DNA of 64,000 nucleotides, from contig NC_022657.1 of NCBI RefSeq assembly GCF_000494755.1, positions 5,742,001 through 5,806,000 of the forward strand, read 5' to 3'. The position numbers and the translations under genes are program-made. Of this stretch, positions 62,255-64,000 are shown in pieces. Every line of letters starts with the position of its first letter. Within the stretch, counting starts at the first letter, position 1. The notes below the pieces were generated by a model that did no database searches, was not told the DNA's origin, and worked only from the letters and a program-made list of their open reading frames with translations. The DNA is from Amorphoplanes friuliensis DSM 7358 (GTDB taxonomy: Bacteria > Actinomycetota > Actinomycetes > Mycobacteriales > Micromonosporaceae).

Positions 62255-62293
62255 CGCTCACCCCCGGAGAATGTGCGGAAGACATTAGCACCG

Positions 62294-62299
62294 TAGGCT
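62294..62299 (+). promoter_or_regulatory. -10 element for a leaderless transcript (ankyrin gene)
   Basis: TAGGCT seven bases before the ATG at 62307. Confidence 0.5.
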
Positions 62300-62306
62300 G
62301 GCCCGC

Positions 62307-62708
62307 ATGGCGGAGGAATTGGATGCCGAAACCATCGCGTACGCGCACCGCATGTTCGACCTCGCGCGTTCCGGGTCGGCCGAGGAGCTGTCCGGTCAGC
62401 TGCATCAGGGGCTGCCGGCCAACCTGACCAACAACAAGGGCGACACGTTGCTGATCCTGGCGGCGTACCACAACCACCCGCCGACGGTGGCGGTGCTGCT
62501 GGAGCACGGCGCCGATCCTCAGCGGGTCAACGACCGCGGGCAGACCGCACTGGCCGCCGCGGTGTTCCGGAAGAACGCCGAAAGTGTCACGACGCTGCTG
62601 AAGGCGGGTGCCGACCCGGCCGGGGGCAAACCGTCGGCGCTCGAGACGGCCGAGTTCTTCAACCTGCCCGAGATGGCCGCGCTGCTCCGTGGTGAAGTGT
62701 CGTCATGA
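62307..62708 (+). CDS. Ankyrin-repeat protein
   Basis: 133 residues with about three ankyrin repeats: GLPANLTNNKGDTLLILAAY, NHPPTVAVLLEHGADPQRVN, DRGQTALAAAVFRKNAESVT and TLLKAGADP. Ankyrins mediate protein contacts; stand-alone short forms like this are widespread in bacteria. Its stop overlaps the start of the DUF3500 gene by four bases, so the two are made together. Confidence 0.92.
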   Translation: MAEELDAETIAYAHRMFDLARSGSAEELSGQLHQGLPANLTNNKGDTLLILAAYHNHPPTVAVLLEHGADPQRVNDRGQTALAAAVFRKNAESVTTLLKAGADPAGGKPSALETAEFFNLPEMAALLRGEVSS

Positions 62709-63634
62709 CTCTGGCCGGCGAGATGCGCGAGGCCGCGGCAGCCCTTCTCGCGGCGCCCGGCGGCGCACCCGCCGCAGCCGCTTTCACGGACGACGACGCC
62801 CGGCGCTGGATCGAGTACCGCCCGCGTCCCCGGCCCGGCCTGAGCATCGCCGATCTGGACCGGACCGCCCGCAAGGCCGCACACCGGCTCCTGGCCACCG
62901 CGCTCAGCCCGCCCGCGTACGCCCAGGCCATGGCCGTGCTCGCGTTGGAGGAGATCCTCGACCGCCGGGAGGGCTGGGCCCGCGGCCGGCACAGCGAGGA
63001 CTATCAGGTGATCGTCTTCGGCTCACCCTCCGACGACGAGTGGGGCTGGCGCTTCGAGGGGCATCACCTGTCGGTCAGCATGACCGTGTCGGACGACCGG
63101 GTCTCCCCCGCGCCGGTGTTCCTCGGTGCGAACCCCGCCCGGGTCGACACCGCCGGGCGTGTCGTGCTGCGGCCCCTCGCCATCGAGGAGGACCTCGGCC
63201 ACGAGCTCCTGCGCAGCATGCCGGCGGCGACCCGGCGACGCGCGGTGGTGGCCGACGAGGCGCCGTACGACATCCGTTCCGCCACCAGCCCCGCCAGCGC
63301 GCGCCTCGAGCCGTCCGGGGTGGCCCGCGCCGATCTGCGGCCGGGCGAACGGGCACTTCTCGACCAGCTGGTCGCCGTCCACCTGGGCCGGCTGCCGGAC
63401 GAGCTCGCCGCCGGTCTCGACCCGGCCGGCGGAGACGTCCACTTCGCGTGGGAGGGCCCGCCCGGACCGGGCACCCGGCACTACTACCGGGTCCAGGCCG
63501 ACGACCTGCTCATCGAGTTCGACAACACGACCGACGACGGCAACCACGCACACAGCGTGCTGCGCCGCCCGCGCGGGGAGTTCGGCGGGGACATCCTCGC
63601 CACCCACCGCGCGGGCGTTCCGCACGATCGGTGA
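62705..63634 (+). CDS. DUF3500 family protein
   Basis: 309 residues matching DUF3500: RWIEYRPRPRPGLSIADLDR, AYAQAMAVLALEEILDRREG, YQVIVFGSPSDDEWGWRFEG, GHHLSVSMTV and a C-terminal HFAWEGPPGPGTRHYYRVQA followed by LIEFDNTTDDGNHAHSVLR. The His/Asp/Asn residues in these blocks could bind a metal. The family has no proven function. Coupled to the ankyrin gene by an ATGA overlap. Confidence 0.9.
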   Translation: MTLAGEMREAAAALLAAPGGAPAAAAFTDDDARRWIEYRPRPRPGLSIADLDRTARKAAHRLLATALSPPAYAQAMAVLALEEILDRREGWARGRHSEDYQVIVFGSPSDDEWGWRFEGHHLSVSMTVSDDRVSPAPVFLGANPARVDTAGRVVLRPLAIEEDLGHELLRSMPAATRRRAVVADEAPYDIRSATSPASARLEPSGVARADLRPGERALLDQLVAVHLGRLPDELAAGLDPAGGDVHFAWEGPPGPGTRHYYRVQADDLLIEFDNTTDDGNHAHSVLRRPRGEFGGDILATHRAGVPHDR

Positions 63635-64000
63635 TCAGCCGCCCGAGGTGAGGCGGCGGCCGACGGCCGCGATGAGGCGGTCCAGCTCGGAGCCGAACGG
63701 GTTGTCGTGGACCAGGTAGGTCCAGGTCGCGCTCGGCCGGACGATCTCGGCGTTGTCCGGGTGGTAACCGTCGCTGAGGTCGAGCTCCTCGAAGGTCGCG
63801 ATCGTGCGCGACTCGATCTCGGTGAAGACCTTCTGGAACGCCGGCACGGCGGAGCGGTGGAACTCGTCGAGCGGGTCGAGCTTGCCCAGGGCGCGCAGGT
63901 GCACACCCTCGCGGACCTCGGACAGCTCGGCCAGGTGCTCGGCCCAGAGCCGGTCGAGGTGGTAGAGCGCGATCGACCGGGCCGCCTCCGAGAGCACGTC
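63635..64000 (-). CDS. SecA C-terminal part, accessory SecA2 type, 5' end outside window
   Basis: The last 121 residues of a SecA-like translocase ATPase. Seen: ARSIALYHLDRLWAEHLAEL, SEVREGVHLRALGKLDPLDE and FHRSAVPAFQKVFTEIESRT, matching the helical scaffold domain. It ends without the C-terminal zinc-binding tail of housekeeping SecA, which favours the accessory SecA2. The stop is adjacent to that of the DUF3500 gene. The rest of the gene lies outside the window. Confidence 0.87.
   Translation of the reverse strand, partial: DVLSEAARSIALYHLDRLWAEHLAELSEVREGVHLRALGKLDPLDEFHRSAVPAFQKVFTEIESRTIATFEELDLSDGYHPDNAEIVRPSATWTYLVHDNPFGSELDRLIAAVGRRLTSGG

Overview
The window is high-GC actinobacterial DNA with dense genes, many GTG starts, a mycothiol ligase (MshC), an F420-type LLM oxidoreductase, a WhiJ/DUF397 regulatory cassette, leaderless promoters and an accessory-type SecA end. 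This fits a Micromonosporaceae-like organism such as Actinoplanes. That placement is inference from gene content and not a species call. No rRNA, tRNA, insertion sequence, CRISPR array or prophage was seen.

Layout. 1-9.5 kb: site-2 protease (partial), RecB-like nuclease, a repeat-filled gap, an orphan LuxR response regulator, an RHH/DUF4097 operon with a TGACGTCA operator, a MacB-type ABC exporter and a HAD phosphatase. 9.5-21.7 kb: zinc metallopeptidase, membrane proteins, ArsR-SRPBCC operon, spermidine-synthase-like protein, CDP-alcohol phosphatidyltransferase, divergent HPRT-like protein, LysE exporter and a two-component system. 21.7-25.4 kb: metH behind a strong SAH riboswitch candidate. 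25.6-29 kb: PAC2 protein, then a lower-GC island with an XRE/DUF5753 regulator, two DUF397 proteins and a DUF6232 protein. 29-35.8 kb: FtsX-type ABC exporter with a divergent GntR-TetR fusion regulator, a methyltransferase, a GntR/UTRA regulator, and a MarR regulator divergent from an Old Yellow Enzyme across twin palindromes. 35.8-41.8 kb: the mycothiol neighbourhood (LLM oxidoreductase, phosphomutase-like protein, DUF3090, SCO1664 family, mshC) and an aldo/keto reductase. 41.8-49.8 kb: DUF3291, a Cys-containing HTH regulator, an M20 peptidase, a hemerythrin protein, a LysR regulator, a ClpC-type unfoldase and a NYN protein.

49.9-57.3 kb is the most unusual part. A four-gene operon encodes a helical-hairpin small protein, a partner gene with an apparent frameshift, a triple-module FtsK/SpoIIIE-like ATPase with only the middle P-loop intact, and a coiled-coil membrane protein. 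About 1.3 kb of non-coding repeats follows, dominated by a 42-bp tandem array whose units carry dyads. Next comes a two-gene unit: a 60-residue Gly/Asp/His peptide with two identical 16-residue repeats, differing only at synonymous sites, and a JmjC/cupin-type dioxygenase. It looks like a RiPP-type precursor and its modifying enzyme.

57.3-64 kb holds two DUF72 proteins around a class IV aminotransferase, a DksA-like protein, a P-loop-less uridine-kinase-like protein, an OmpR-type DNA-binding protein without a receiver, a cupin, an ankyrin protein, a DUF3500 protein and the 3' end of a secA gene.

Regulatory logic is readable at many loci: at least thirteen leaderless promoters (TANNNT six or seven bases before the start codon), five operator-like palindrome sets beside matching regulators, and several strong hairpins at gene ends.
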